Positions 52,107 through 60,003 of a stretch of DNA of 64,000 nucleotides are shown piece after piece. The translations under genes and the position numbers were made by a program. This DNA comes from Paenibacillus arenilitoris (GTDB lineage: Bacteria > Bacillota > Bacilli > Paenibacillales > Paenibacillaceae). The stretch is from contig NZ_JACXIY010000017.1 of the NCBI RefSeq assembly GCF_014705655.1, positions 62,001 to 126,000 of the forward strand, written 5' to 3'. How positions within the stretch are numbered: the first letter of the stretch is position 1; each line of letters opens with the position of its first letter. Under the pieces are notes generated by a model, which did not search any database, was not told the DNA's origin, and worked only from the letters and a program-made list of their open reading frames with translations.

Positions 52107-52892
52107 ATGCCGAACCGGCATTTAACCTTTCAAGGAGACGCCGGGGCTTATCCCGGCAAGGCGGATGTGACCGCCCGACCGGGAATAGAGGTTTTGTCCT
52201 TGCTGCAGCCCAGACCCGGGGAGCGAATATTGGACTTTGGCTGCGGGAATGGAGACTTAACGGCCGAGATCGCTGCCTCCGGCGCTCTAGCTGCGGGTAT
52301 CGACCTGTCGGAGGAAAGCGTGATGCGGGCGAAACGGAAGTACCCCGAGCTGGATATTCGGGCGGCCGATGCCCGTCTCTACCGGACCGAAATCCCGTAT
52401 GACGCCGTGTTCTCGAACGCGGCTTTGCACTGGATTCCCGATGCCGCCGCCGTTGCCCGCTCCGTCTGGCTGGCCCTTCGGGAGGGCGGCCGCTTCGTGG
52501 CCGAATTCGCTGGCAGCGGCAATCTCGCCGCGCTGACCTCCGCCATGGAGGAGGCGCTGGAAGCGCATGGCTATGCGCGGGCGGGACGGACTCCGTGGTA
52601 CTTGCCCACCATCGGCGAATATGCCGGCCTGCTGGAGCGGTCGGGCTTCCGCGTCACCTTTGCGCAGCACTTCGATAAACCGTCTCCGCTCAAAGGCGCT
52701 GCGGGGATTCGCGGCTGGCTGGACAGTTTCGCCGAATATTTCTTCTACGACGTCGCGCCTGCCGACAAAGAATCGATCTACCGCGCCATCGAGTCCAAAG
52801 CGAAGCCTCGTCTTGAGCGGGACGGCCAGTGGTTCTTGGATACGAGCCGTCTGCGGATCGCGGCCGTTAAGGAAAGGGATCCGGAGCAATGA
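52107..52892 (+). CDS. Class I SAM-dependent methyltransferase
   Basis: A 261-residue methyltransferase. The SAM motif is RILDFGCGNGDLTAEIA, then GIDLSEESVMRAKRKYP, AVFSNAALHWIPD and LREGGRFVAEFAGSGN; the C-terminal lid (GIRGWLDSFAEYFFYDV) is like that of trans-aconitate methyltransferase relatives. Substrate unknown. AAGGAGATGAGG precedes the start. Its promoter carries the predicted Rrf2 operator, so it may be controlled with the distant TrxR-like flavoprotein. Confidence 0.9.
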   Translation: MPNRHLTFQGDAGAYPGKADVTARPGIEVLSLLQPRPGERILDFGCGNGDLTAEIAASGALAAGIDLSEESVMRAKRKYPELDIRAADARLYRTEIPYDAVFSNAALHWIPDAAAVARSVWLALREGGRFVAEFAGSGNLAALTSAMEEALEAHGYARAGRTPWYLPTIGEYAGLLERSGFRVTFAQHFDKPSPLKGAAGIRGWLDSFAEYFFYDVAPADKESIYRAIESKAKPRLERDGQWFLDTSRLRIAAVKERDPEQ

Positions 52893-52931
52893 GATCGCCA
52901 AGGCACCTTACTCGGGCGAGCGTCTAATCGT

Positions 52932-52975
52932 CCCTGCTTTTTCCGTAATTGACGGAAGAAGCGGGGGCTTTTTTT
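52932..52975 (+). terminator. Terminator after the methyltransferase gene
   Basis: CCCTGCTT.TTCCGT pairs with ACGGAA.AAGCGGGG, followed by CTTTTTTT. Confidence 0.88.
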
Positions 52976-52995
52976 CGCCTCGAAGGAGATTGGAA

Positions 52996-53041
52996 TTGTC
53001 AATAAACAAACATTGTATTAAAATGTTTGTTTATAAACAAA
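52996..53041 (+). promoter_or_regulatory. Promoter of the DinB gene with nested operators
   Basis: TTGTCA (52996-53001), 17-bp spacer, TAAAAT (53019-53024). Arms ATAAACAAACATT (53002-53014) and its exact inverse at 53022-53034 flank 7 bp and cover spacer and -10. TTTGTTTATAAACAAA (53026-53041) is a second, overlapping perfect palindrome. Tight repression by a TetR- or MarR-like protein is likely; no regulator gene is adjacent. Confidence 0.7.
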
Positions 53042-53086
53042 CGAATATTAAATTTGTTTGTTACGATAAAACAAGGAGGGTGAAAA

Positions 53087-53647
53087 ATGAAGAATAAACC
53101 GTTGCAAACTCCTGTGAGCAACATTCGGAGCTCGTTGGACTTCCAGCATCAAATTTCTTGGCAGCTCCTGGATTACCATCTTACCGGACTGGTCGACGAA
53201 GAATATCGCTGGCGGCCTGCCGCTAGAGGACTGCATGTCGCGAACGAATCAGGCGTTTGGCGCGCAGATTGGCCGGAATCGGAAACGTACGATATCGGTC
53301 CGGCCAGCATCGCATGGCTAACCTGGCATATTACGTTCTGGTGGTCCATGGTGCTTGACAATTCGTTCGGAAACGGAACGCTGACCCGCGAGGAAGTGCG
53401 TTGTCCCGGCAATATCGAGGAGACGATAAAGAGGATTAACCAATTGCGCATGGAATGGCAGACAGCGCTCGCGATAATGCCGGATGACGAACTGCTTGCC
53501 GTTGAACGAACCAAATGGCCGTTTACCGGGAAACCGTTTCATGAGCTTGCGGCATGGCTGAACCTTGAACTTATGAAAAATGCCTCTGAAATCGGTTATT
53601 GCCGGTTTCTTTATGCCTCTCGGAATAACAACGGTTGTCACGGTTGA
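53087..53647 (+). CDS. DinB superfamily protein
   Basis: A 186-residue four-helix-bundle protein. FQHQISWQLLDYHLTGLVDEEYRWRP and SIAWLTWHITFWWSMVLDNSFG (with the His of the metal triad) follow the DinB/YfiT-like pattern; the C-terminal third His is not obvious (FHELAAWLNLELMKNASEIGYCRFLYA has one His, but the usual H..HHRGQ is absent). These proteins include bacillithiol S-transferases and other thiol-dependent enzymes, which fits a bacillithiol producer, but the function here is unassigned. AAGGAGGGTG precedes the ATG. Confidence 0.82.
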   Translation: MKNKPLQTPVSNIRSSLDFQHQISWQLLDYHLTGLVDEEYRWRPAARGLHVANESGVWRADWPESETYDIGPASIAWLTWHITFWWSMVLDNSFGNGTLTREEVRCPGNIEETIKRINQLRMEWQTALAIMPDDELLAVERTKWPFTGKPFHELAAWLNLELMKNASEIGYCRFLYASRNNNGCHG

Positions 53648-53781
53648 ACGTAAAATTAACCATTTTCGGTTCAAACAGACTATTCACTGGGTAATGTTAT
53701 TATTGGATAATCAGGTTGTCCGTTGCATGCGAAGGTTCGATCCGTTTCTTCCAATATTTTTATAGCGGAGGTGTTCGTTTG

Positions 53782-54774
53782 ATGTTTCAATTACAAGCGT
53801 TTAGGATTGGCGACAAGCCGTTCAAAATGTTCGTGTCCGTCATTCTCGCAGCAATTCTGTTCGGAACGTCCGTATTGCCCGTATTCGCGGCATCGCCCGA
53901 GAAAACGGTAAACGCTTCGGCAACGCTCGCTTACAATCTCAAAGGGCTGAAGCACAACCTGGCCGTTCAGAAAGCCTACATCGCGTCAAAGTACGTTTAT
54001 GTGACGCAGCGGACCGGGGGAACCGTCTATCTCTCAAGATTGCTTATTAACGGCAGCAACGCCACGTACGTCGACGAAATGACCATCACCAATTCCGGTC
54101 ATGGCCAAACCTTGGACATGTACACCTACAATGGCATCAATTATTTTTACTTCAGTTCGAAAGACGATCCGTCCACGTCGTATAACTGGTCTCTTCAGGT
54201 AGCAAGACTTCAATACTCGGCAGGCTCGACATACGATTATACGGATCTTCATCGCTTCACCTATATGAATTACGCGAGCGAGAGCGGCGCAAGATTAGGT
54301 AAGACGTAGCGCGTGGATGGCGGCGGCAACAGCGCGTATACCTTTTTCCGCATCCAAACCGCGGAAGGGACCGTAACCTGGTCCATTTACGATACGGCAG
54401 CGCTCAACCGGCTCCTTGACGGCAATGAACAGGTGCGAATGGACAGTACGGCGGCGGTAGACGCGTGCGTAGACAGCTTTACGCAATCGGGCAGCGCAAT
54501 CGTCAGACCGAACGGCTCTTTCCAAGGTGCCGATATGCTCGATCGGACGGAGATCTATACGTCGGGCGGCGCGGAGGGCGATACGCCGCGAATTGCGATG
54601 ATATCGAATACGGGCGCCTACAAAACGCTCGTCAATATAACGAATGTAGGCAATCATGAAATCGTAGGCGTCCAGACAAAAAACGGAAACGTTTATTTTA
54701 CGATCGTTACGGACCCGGTAAATAAAAAAGATACACAGAAAATTTATTATGTTCCGGATCGCGTCTTTCAATAA
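53782..54774 (+). pseudogene. Helveticin J family bacteriocin-like secreted protein, split by an amber codon
   Basis: A signal peptide (hydrophobic FVSVILAAILFGTSVLPVFAA) is followed by a beta-propeller-like domain resembling class III bacteriocin helveticin J: YNLKGLKHNLAVQKAYIASKYVY, GHGQTLDMYTYNGINYFYF, YNWSLQVARLQYSA. After 175 codons a TAG (54307-54309) interrupts LGKT-stop-RVDGGGNSAY; the same frame then runs on for 154 codons (FRIQTAEGTVTWSIYDTAALN, SGSAIVRPNGSFQGADMLD, TQKIYYVPDRVF) to 54774. A tyrosine codon is the likely original. Start ATG 53782 after GCGGAGGTG. No frameshift or deletion is otherwise seen. Confidence 0.8.
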
Positions 54775-54802
54775 CTGCCGAATGCGGCGAACCGCGGTTG
54801 CA

Positions 54803-54850
54803 AAAAAACAGTCAATCGAGGCGTTATGCGCTTCGGTTGGCTGTTTTTTT
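54803..54850 (+). terminator. Terminator after the helveticin-like gene
   Basis: AAACAGTCAATCGAGGCG pairs with CGCTTCGGTTGGCTGTTT through several G-U pairs, followed by a run of T residues. Confidence 0.85.
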
Positions 54851-54996
54851 CATTGAGATTGAAAGCGGAACTCATAGCATTCTATTATGTTGTTGCCCAG
54901 CAGGACAGGCTCTTGTACACTGATTTTAAGGTTAAAATACCGAGTCTGTCATATACGATGAATCATCCGCATGGTCGCATGGGGAGGCGAACGCGA

Positions 54997-57126
54997 TTGA
55001 AAGCAAATGATCAAAGGCAAATATCGAATGAACTGCGGTCGATATTGGAAGCGGTCTCCAACCGGCTCATTCCGGAGGACGACTGGCCGTCGGCGACCGA
55101 TGGAGGCGTTCTTGCTTATCTGGAACGTCGCGCGGGCGAGGATCCTGCGGCCTGGGAACGGATGGAAAGCGGACTTCGCGCGCTCGATGCGGAAGCATCG
55201 TCCCGCTATAGCCGGCCGTTCCCGAATCTGACGGCCGGCGAACAGGATGACTTGCTGCGGCTTGTCCAGCAGGAACATGTCCGGAATTGGTCCGTATCTT
55301 CGGCGTCTTTTTTTAACGAGTTGTTAAGCCTCGTCGCCGAAGGCTACTACGGAAGTCCCGATTCAGGCGGGAATCGCGAAGCGAAATCATGGCGCATGAT
55401 CGGATATCGCCCGGGGCCTGCAACGGGCGGCCAGACGCCGGCAGCGGAAACCGAATTGCCGGAGCGTGCGATTCACCAGCTGCGCGAACGATACGATGCC
55501 GTCATCGTAGGGGCCGGGGCGGGCGGCTCGGTAGCTGCTGCTACGCTCGCCGAGTCGGGCATGAGCGTCCTCGTCGTCGAGCGCGGGAGCCGGCTTGGCT
55601 ACAACCAGGTCGGCAGCGACCACTTGCGCAACCATCGCTTGAGCAAATACGGCCATAACACGGGACCTGATCGCGAAGGCAATCCGCGAACGATTCTGAC
55701 GGAGGCCGGGGAAGAACGAGTGACTGCGCCTTTCGAAAGCGATTACCATAATAACGCAATGACCGTGGGAGGGGGGACGAGGGTGTACGGCGCGCAGGCG
55801 TGGCGGTTCCATCCGGAAGACTTCCGCATGGCGACCCGCTACGGCGTTCCGGACGGAAGCTCGCTCAGCGACTGGCCGATCGCCTACGAGGAGCTCGAGC
55901 CTTATTACGAGCGCGCCGAGTGGGAAGTCGGCGTGTCCGGCGACGGTAACGCCCATCCCGGACATGCGAAGCGCAGCCGGCCGTACCCGATGCCCGCCCT
56001 GTCCATGACGCTGGAGGCTCGGCGGTTGGCAGAGGCGGCAGCGAAGCTTGGCTGGGACGCAGGGGCGGTTCCGCTGCTCATCAACTCGGTGGAACGGGAC
56101 GGCCGACCGGCCTGCGTGCGCTGCGGCCAATGCGTCGGCTTCGCTTGTCCGACCGACAGCAAGAACGGCGGTCATAACACCATGCTCGTCAGAGCCATCG
56201 CCACCGGCAACTGCGACCTGATTTGCGATACGATGGTGGAACGCATCGATACCGAAGGCGGCAAACGCGCCACCGGAGTGCGGCTCGTGCAGCAGGCGGG
56301 AGATGGGGCGAGGCGCCGGCAGGTGCGGGCCGGGCATGTGGTCGTTGCCGCCGGCGCGATCGAAAGCGCCCGCCTCCTGCTCCATTCGGCAAGCGATGCG
56401 GAGCCGGACGGCATCGGCAACCGGAACGGACTTGTCGGCAGAAACTTGCAAGGCCATGTCTATTCGGGCGCTTACGGCCTGTTCGATGATCCCGTTCAGG
56501 ATGGTCTTGGGCCCGGCGTGGGCATCGCCACTCTCCGATTCGCCCACGGCAACGGAGGCGGCGTCATCGGGGGCGGACTGCTGGCCAACGAGTTCACGCG
56601 GCTGCCGCTCATCCATTGGAACCGGGCGCTGGCGCCGGACGCGCCGAGATGGGGACTCGCCGGCAAGCATACGATGCGCGACAGCTATTTGCGCACCAGT
56701 CAAATTCAAGGTCCGATCCAGGAAATACCGAGCCCCGAATCGAGGGTGCGGCTCTCGCCGACGATCAAGGACCGATTCGGCATTCCCGTCGCCCAGCTCT
56801 CCGGGAGCATTCATCCGGAATCGCTGCGGGCAGCGGAGATGCTGGGCGAGCAGGCGGAGAGATGGCTCTGGGCCGCTGGCGCCAGACAGGTATGGCGAAC
56901 CCGTCCGGGCGGCGGTCTAAGCGCCGGACAGCATCAGGCGGGGACGCTGCGGATGGGGAACGATCCCGCGACATCCGTTACGGATCCGACGGGCCGCGTG
57001 CACGGATACGACAATTTGTGGGTTAGCGACGGTTCCGTGCATGTGACCAATGGAGGCGTCAATCCGGTGCTGACCATTCTCGCCCTTGCTTTCCGAACGT
57101 CGGATAGCCTCGTGAAGCACGGATGA
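54997..57126 (+). CDS. GMC oxidoreductase fused to a gluconate 2-dehydrogenase subunit 3-like domain
   Basis: A 709-residue protein with two parts. Residues about 8-140 (LRSILEAVSNRLIPEDDWP, NLTAGEQDDLLRLVQQEH) resemble subunit 3 of membrane-bound gluconate/fructose dehydrogenases. From about 165 is a GMC flavoprotein: VIVGAGAGGSVAAATLAESG, MTVGGGTRVYGAQAWRF, a cysteine cluster CVRCGQCVGFACP (about 373-385), AGQHQAGTLRMG and VTNGGVNPVLTILALAFR. The Cys cluster recalls Fe-S-bearing large subunits. No twin-Arg or Sec signal is visible. TTG 54997 is used because GGGGAGG lies 8 bp upstream; ATGs at 54958 and 54979 are alternatives. Confidence 0.88.
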   Translation: MKANDQRQISNELRSILEAVSNRLIPEDDWPSATDGGVLAYLERRAGEDPAAWERMESGLRALDAEASSRYSRPFPNLTAGEQDDLLRLVQQEHVRNWSVSSASFFNELLSLVAEGYYGSPDSGGNREAKSWRMIGYRPGPATGGQTPAAETELPERAIHQLRERYDAVIVGAGAGGSVAAATLAESGMSVLVVERGSRLGYNQVGSDHLRNHRLSKYGHNTGPDREGNPRTILTEAGEERVTAPFESDYHNNAMTVGGGTRVYGAQAWRFHPEDFRMATRYGVPDGSSLSDWPIAYEELEPYYERAEWEVGVSGDGNAHPGHAKRSRPYPMPALSMTLEARRLAEAAAKLGWDAGAVPLLINSVERDGRPACVRCGQCVGFACPTDSKNGGHNTMLVRAIATGNCDLICDTMVERIDTEGGKRATGVRLVQQAGDGARRRQVRAGHVVVAAGAIESARLLLHSASDAEPDGIGNRNGLVGRNLQGHVYSGAYGLFDDPVQDGLGPGVGIATLRFAHGNGGGVIGGGLLANEFTRLPLIHWNRALAPDAPRWGLAGKHTMRDSYLRTSQIQGPIQEIPSPESRVRLSPTIKDRFGIPVAQLSGSIHPESLRAAEMLGEQAERWLWAAGARQVWRTRPGGGLSAGQHQAGTLRMGNDPATSVTDPTGRVHGYDNLWVSDGSVHVTNGGVNPVLTILALAFRTSDSLVKHG

Positions 57127-57160
57127 GCCTCGACATGGCTCATAAGACATATCGACTTTA

Positions 57161-57188
57161 TTGAATGTTCATGGTAGTATTGGATAAT
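57161..57188 (+). promoter_or_regulatory. Promoter of the SRPBCC gene
   Basis: TTGAAT (57161-57166), 16 bp, GATAAT (57183-57188), 30 bp upstream of the start codon. Confidence 0.55.
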
Positions 57189-57217
57189 AATAGATTCATA
57201 GAAGGAGGAGCATTGCA

Positions 57218-57652
57218 ATGGGAACAAGTAACCCAGTGAAGATCACCGTAGAAGCGATCGTTCACGCGCCCGTCGAGAGCGTCTGGCATTATTGGAATGA
57301 ACCGAAGCACATCACCAAATGGAATACGGCTTCCGAAGATTGGCATACGCCGTTCGCCGAGAACGACCTGAGGGTCGGCGGCAAGTTCTCCTCGAGAATG
57401 GAAGCAAAGGACGGCAGCTTCGGCTTTGATTTCGGCGGCGTGTACGACGAGGTGATCATCAACGAGAGCATCGCCTATTCGATGTCCGACGGCAGAACCG
57501 TTAAGATTTCGTTCATCAGCCAGGACGGGAACACGAAGGTCGTCGAAACGTTCGATGCGGAAGAAACCAACGCCGTCGAGATGCAGCAAGCCGGATGGCA
57601 GGCGATTTTAGACAATTTCAAGAAATATGCGGAATCGGATAAAGAAGAATAA
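57218..57652 (+). CDS. SRPBCC (AHSA1-like) family protein
   Basis: A 144-residue helix-grip protein: ITVEAIVHAPVESVWHYWNEPKHITKWN, FAENDLRVGGKFSSRME and QAGWQAILDNFKKYAES are typical of the YndB/AHSA1 group, which bind small hydrophobic ligands. AGAAGGAGGAG precedes the start. It stands alone, without the usual ArsR partner; the orphan ArsR gene at 1738 has the reverse condition, but no link is shown. Confidence 0.9.
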   Translation: MGTSNPVKITVEAIVHAPVESVWHYWNEPKHITKWNTASEDWHTPFAENDLRVGGKFSSRMEAKDGSFGFDFGGVYDEVIINESIAYSMSDGRTVKISFISQDGNTKVVETFDAEETNAVEMQQAGWQAILDNFKKYAESDKEE

Positions 57653-57680
57653 TAACTTTAGCTGCCTCGAGAAGCGGAAG

Positions 57681-57708
57681 CGCATGCCGATAACGGCATG
57701 CGTTTTTA
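57681..57708 (+). terminator. Terminator after the SRPBCC gene
   Basis: A 9-bp perfect stem CGCATGCCG/CGGCATGCG (57681-57689, 57694-57702) followed by TTTTTAC. The next stretch to 57884 shows no gene or clear promoter. Confidence 0.92.
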
Positions 57709-57884
57709 CTTTGCAAGCCTCTTCCACATGTGCCGGGATAAACGGTTAGTTAGACAATCGATCTGGACTATGTCCAAAAACTTTGCGCTCTAACAATCAT
57801 TCATGCGATCCGTTATACTTACCGTAAACCCCTAAAAACGAATCCGTCGTGTGCTGGCCACGAGCGGAAGAGGAGCTGTCCAAG

Positions 57885-58895
57885 ATGACGATTACCCGAC
57901 AAATTGTATTAAAGAGCAGGCCCATGGGCCGCCCTGATGAAACGAATTTCGAGTTTGTGCAGACTTCGCTTCCTGCTCTTAACCAGAATGAAGTTCTTGT
58001 AAAAACCCGATACTTGTCCTTAGATCCTTATTTGCGCAACATGATGAACGAAGAGGAGTTCGTGGGGCCTTCCTTTCAATTGGGTCAAGTATTCGGAGGC
58101 CTTGCGGTAGGAGAAGTGATCGAATCGACAAGTCTTCTATTTCAATCAGGCGACTTTGTTTCAGGTGCTTGGGGCTGGCAAACGTTCGCGAATGTTGACG
58201 CTGAGCCATTAACAAAAATTAATCCCGATCTGTCGCCGGTTTCTACCGCGCTTGGCGTTCTCGGGATTTCCGGATTAACGGCTTATTTCGGATTAACGGA
58301 AATAGGCAAACCAAAAGTCGGCGAAACCGTCGTTATCTCCGGAGCTGCCGGAGCGGTAGGCATGCTGGCGGGACAAATCGCCAAACTATTTGGAGCAAAA
58401 GTAATTGGTATAGCGGGATCAGCCGAAAAAAATGCCTATTTGCAAAATGAACTCGGATTTGATGCGACGATCAACTATCGAATGTCGAACGCCGAATTGC
58501 TTGCAGAATTGAAAAAAGCGGCTCCTGACGGGGTTGATGTCTATTTCGACAACGTTGGAGGCACGATTACCGATGCCGTTCTTCAGCTAATAAATCCTGG
58601 TGCGAGGATACCGATAAGCGGCCAAATCGCTCAGTATAATCAGACCGGAACTGAAATGGGACCGAGGATCGGCATGCTCCTTGTAAAAAATAGCGCACTT
58701 ATGCAAGGCTTCTCCTTTACAAATTACTCCTCGCAATTTCCGGAGGCGCTGGAGAAGTTAAGCGGTTGGATAAAAGAAGGCAGGTTGAAATACAAAGAGC
58801 ATATTATTGACGGTTTTGAGCATACGCCGAAAGCGTTCTCCGGATTGTTTTCCGGCGAAAATACGGGGAAGCTGCTCGTGAAAATTCCGGATTGA
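57885..58895 (+). CDS. NADP-dependent MDR-family oxidoreductase (CurA/YfmJ-like)
   Basis: A 336-residue zinc-independent medium-chain reductase. LDPYLRNMM near the N-terminus, ISGAAGAVGMLAGQIAKLFGAKVIGIAGS (NADP-binding AxxGxxG), FDNVGGTITDAVL and LIPISGQIAQYNQTG-like GARIPISGQIAQYN are typical of the leukotriene B4 12-hydroxydehydrogenase/curcumin reductase group that reduces enone double bonds. Codon use is more AT-rich than the neighbours. ATG 57885 has GAGGAG 9 bp upstream. Single gene. Confidence 0.93.
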   Translation: MTITRQIVLKSRPMGRPDETNFEFVQTSLPALNQNEVLVKTRYLSLDPYLRNMMNEEEFVGPSFQLGQVFGGLAVGEVIESTSLLFQSGDFVSGAWGWQTFANVDAEPLTKINPDLSPVSTALGVLGISGLTAYFGLTEIGKPKVGETVVISGAAGAVGMLAGQIAKLFGAKVIGIAGSAEKNAYLQNELGFDATINYRMSNAELLAELKKAAPDGVDVYFDNVGGTITDAVLQLINPGARIPISGQIAQYNQTGTEMGPRIGMLLVKNSALMQGFSFTNYSSQFPEALEKLSGWIKEGRLKYKEHIIDGFEHTPKAFSGLFSGENTGKLLVKIPD

Positions 58896-58910
58896 GAGTC
58901 GTGATCATAG

Positions 58911-58942
58911 AAGCTTCGGCCATATTGCGCCGAGGCTTTTTT
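58911..58942 (+). terminator. Terminator after the MDR oxidoreductase
   Basis: AAGCTTCGGC/GCCGAGGCTT (58911-58920, 58929-58938; one G-U pair) followed by TTTTGAC. Confidence 0.85.
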
Positions 58943-59032
58943 GACATGTCGCCAAGAAGCCAAATGGGACATACTATCAAGAATTGACAAAAACAGCTGA
59001 CTGACCAGTTAGATGTGGCGTCTAAAAAAAAG

Positions 59033-59082
59033 TTGACACGACACCGAACGGTGTCCTATAATCAAATCGTCACCAAATGGTG
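59033..59082 (+). promoter_or_regulatory. Promoter and double operator of the ArsR-AHSA1 operon
   Basis: TTGACA (59033-59038), 18 bp, TATAAT (59057-59062). GACACCGAACGGTGTC (59040-59055) fills the spacer, and CACCAAATGGTG (59071-59082) follows the -10. Both fit ACACC-N4-GGTGT and their centres are 29 bp apart. Autorepression by the ArsR protein encoded next is expected. Confidence 0.8.
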
Positions 59083-59121
59083 TCCAATTGGGGAACATCC
59101 AAAAACTTAGGAGAGGGTGTT

Positions 59122-59451
59122 GTGAGCGATAACAACCAGTTGCGGGATGTATTTGACGCGATTGCAGATCCAACCAGGCGCCGGCTGATCGAGCTGTTGG
59201 CAAAGTCGGAGGAGCTGCCGCTTCACGAGTTAACGGCACAGTTTGAAATGGGCCGGACGGCGGTATCCAAGCATTTGACAATACTGAAAGAGGCCGGACT
59301 GGTACTTGACCGAAAAGTCGGCAGAGAGACGCGATTCAGACTGAATGCTTCCCCGCTCCGGGAAGTGCAGGACTGGGTAGCCTTTTACAGCAAGTTTTGG
59401 GCGACGAATATGATGCGCTTAAACCTGTTATTAGAGGAGGAAGAAGAATGA
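59122..59451 (+). CDS. ArsR family transcriptional regulator (SdpR-like)
   Basis: A 109-residue winged-helix regulator starting with GTG after AGGAGAGG. VFDAIADPTRRRLIELLAKSEELPLHELTAQFEMGRTAVSKHLTILKEAGLV is the HTH and KVGRETRFRLNASPLREVQDWVAFYSKFW the wing and dimer helix. No metal-binding Cys pair is seen. It overlaps the next AHSA1 gene (ATGA), a standard two-gene unit. Confidence 0.95.
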   Translation: MSDNNQLRDVFDAIADPTRRRLIELLAKSEELPLHELTAQFEMGRTAVSKHLTILKEAGLVLDRKVGRETRFRLNASPLREVQDWVAFYSKFWATNMMRLNLLLEEEEE

Positions 59452-59846
59452 GCTTATCCTTAACATTGGATTTTGAATACAAAACATCGATTGAGAAGCT
59501 GTGGTCCGCATTAACCGATTCCAAGCAGCTTGCCAAGTGGGTGCTGGAAAACGATTTCGAGCCCGTCGTAGGACACCGTTTTCAATTTCGATCGCAGCCG
59601 AACGAATATTGGGACGGCATAATTGACGGCGAAGTGCTGATCGTGGATCCGCCGAGCCGCTTGTCCTATACTTGGGCCGTCGGAGACGAGAAGCATACGG
59701 TCAACTGGACGATCCAGGATTTAGGGGAAGGAAAGGTTAACCTCCATCTCGAACAAACCGGAATCTCGAATGCTCAAGGACTTGCAGGCGCCAAATATGG
59801 CTGGAGCAATTGGTGCGGCGAGCTTGAAAAGCTGTTGGCCCATTAA
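59448..59846 (+). CDS. SRPBCC (AHSA1) family protein
   Basis: A 132-residue helix-grip protein: LDFEYKTSIEKLWSALTDSKQLAKWVL, PPSRLSYTWAVGDEKHTVNWTIQDLGEGKVNLHLEQTGIS and YGWSNWCGELEKLL. It is translationally coupled to the ArsR gene by an overlapping ATGA. Its ligand is unknown. ArsR-AHSA1 pairs in Bacillales often respond to toxic or antimicrobial compounds. Confidence 0.93.
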   Translation: MSLSLTLDFEYKTSIEKLWSALTDSKQLAKWVLENDFEPVVGHRFQFRSQPNEYWDGIIDGEVLIVDPPSRLSYTWAVGDEKHTVNWTIQDLGEGKVNLHLEQTGISNAQGLAGAKYGWSNWCGELEKLLAH

Positions 59847-59920
59847 CCTTCATCAAACCAATATCAACTCGTTACCCATTGCGAAAGGAATGGAGACGAT
59901 CGTTGAACCGCGCTTGACCC

Positions 59921-59971
59921 GCATCAACATAAACCGGCTGCATCTCGTTTGCAGCCGGTTTATGTTGATGC
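59921..59971. promoter_or_regulatory. Perfect 22-bp hairpin in the leader of the UvrA-like gene
   Basis: 59921-59942 and 59950-59971 are exact inverted repeats around a 7-nt loop. There is no T-tract on either strand, so it is not a standard terminator. It lies 32 bp upstream of the UvrA-like start. It could end the ArsR operon imperfectly, stabilise RNA or bind a protein. Confidence 0.6.
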
Positions 59972-60003
59972 AGAAATGAACACGTTCGGAAGGATGGTAA
60001 AGC

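Noticed and set aside
55387-56814. Long minus-strand frame of 475 codons
   Set aside because: It is antisense to the second GMC gene and has shadow-like composition without domains.
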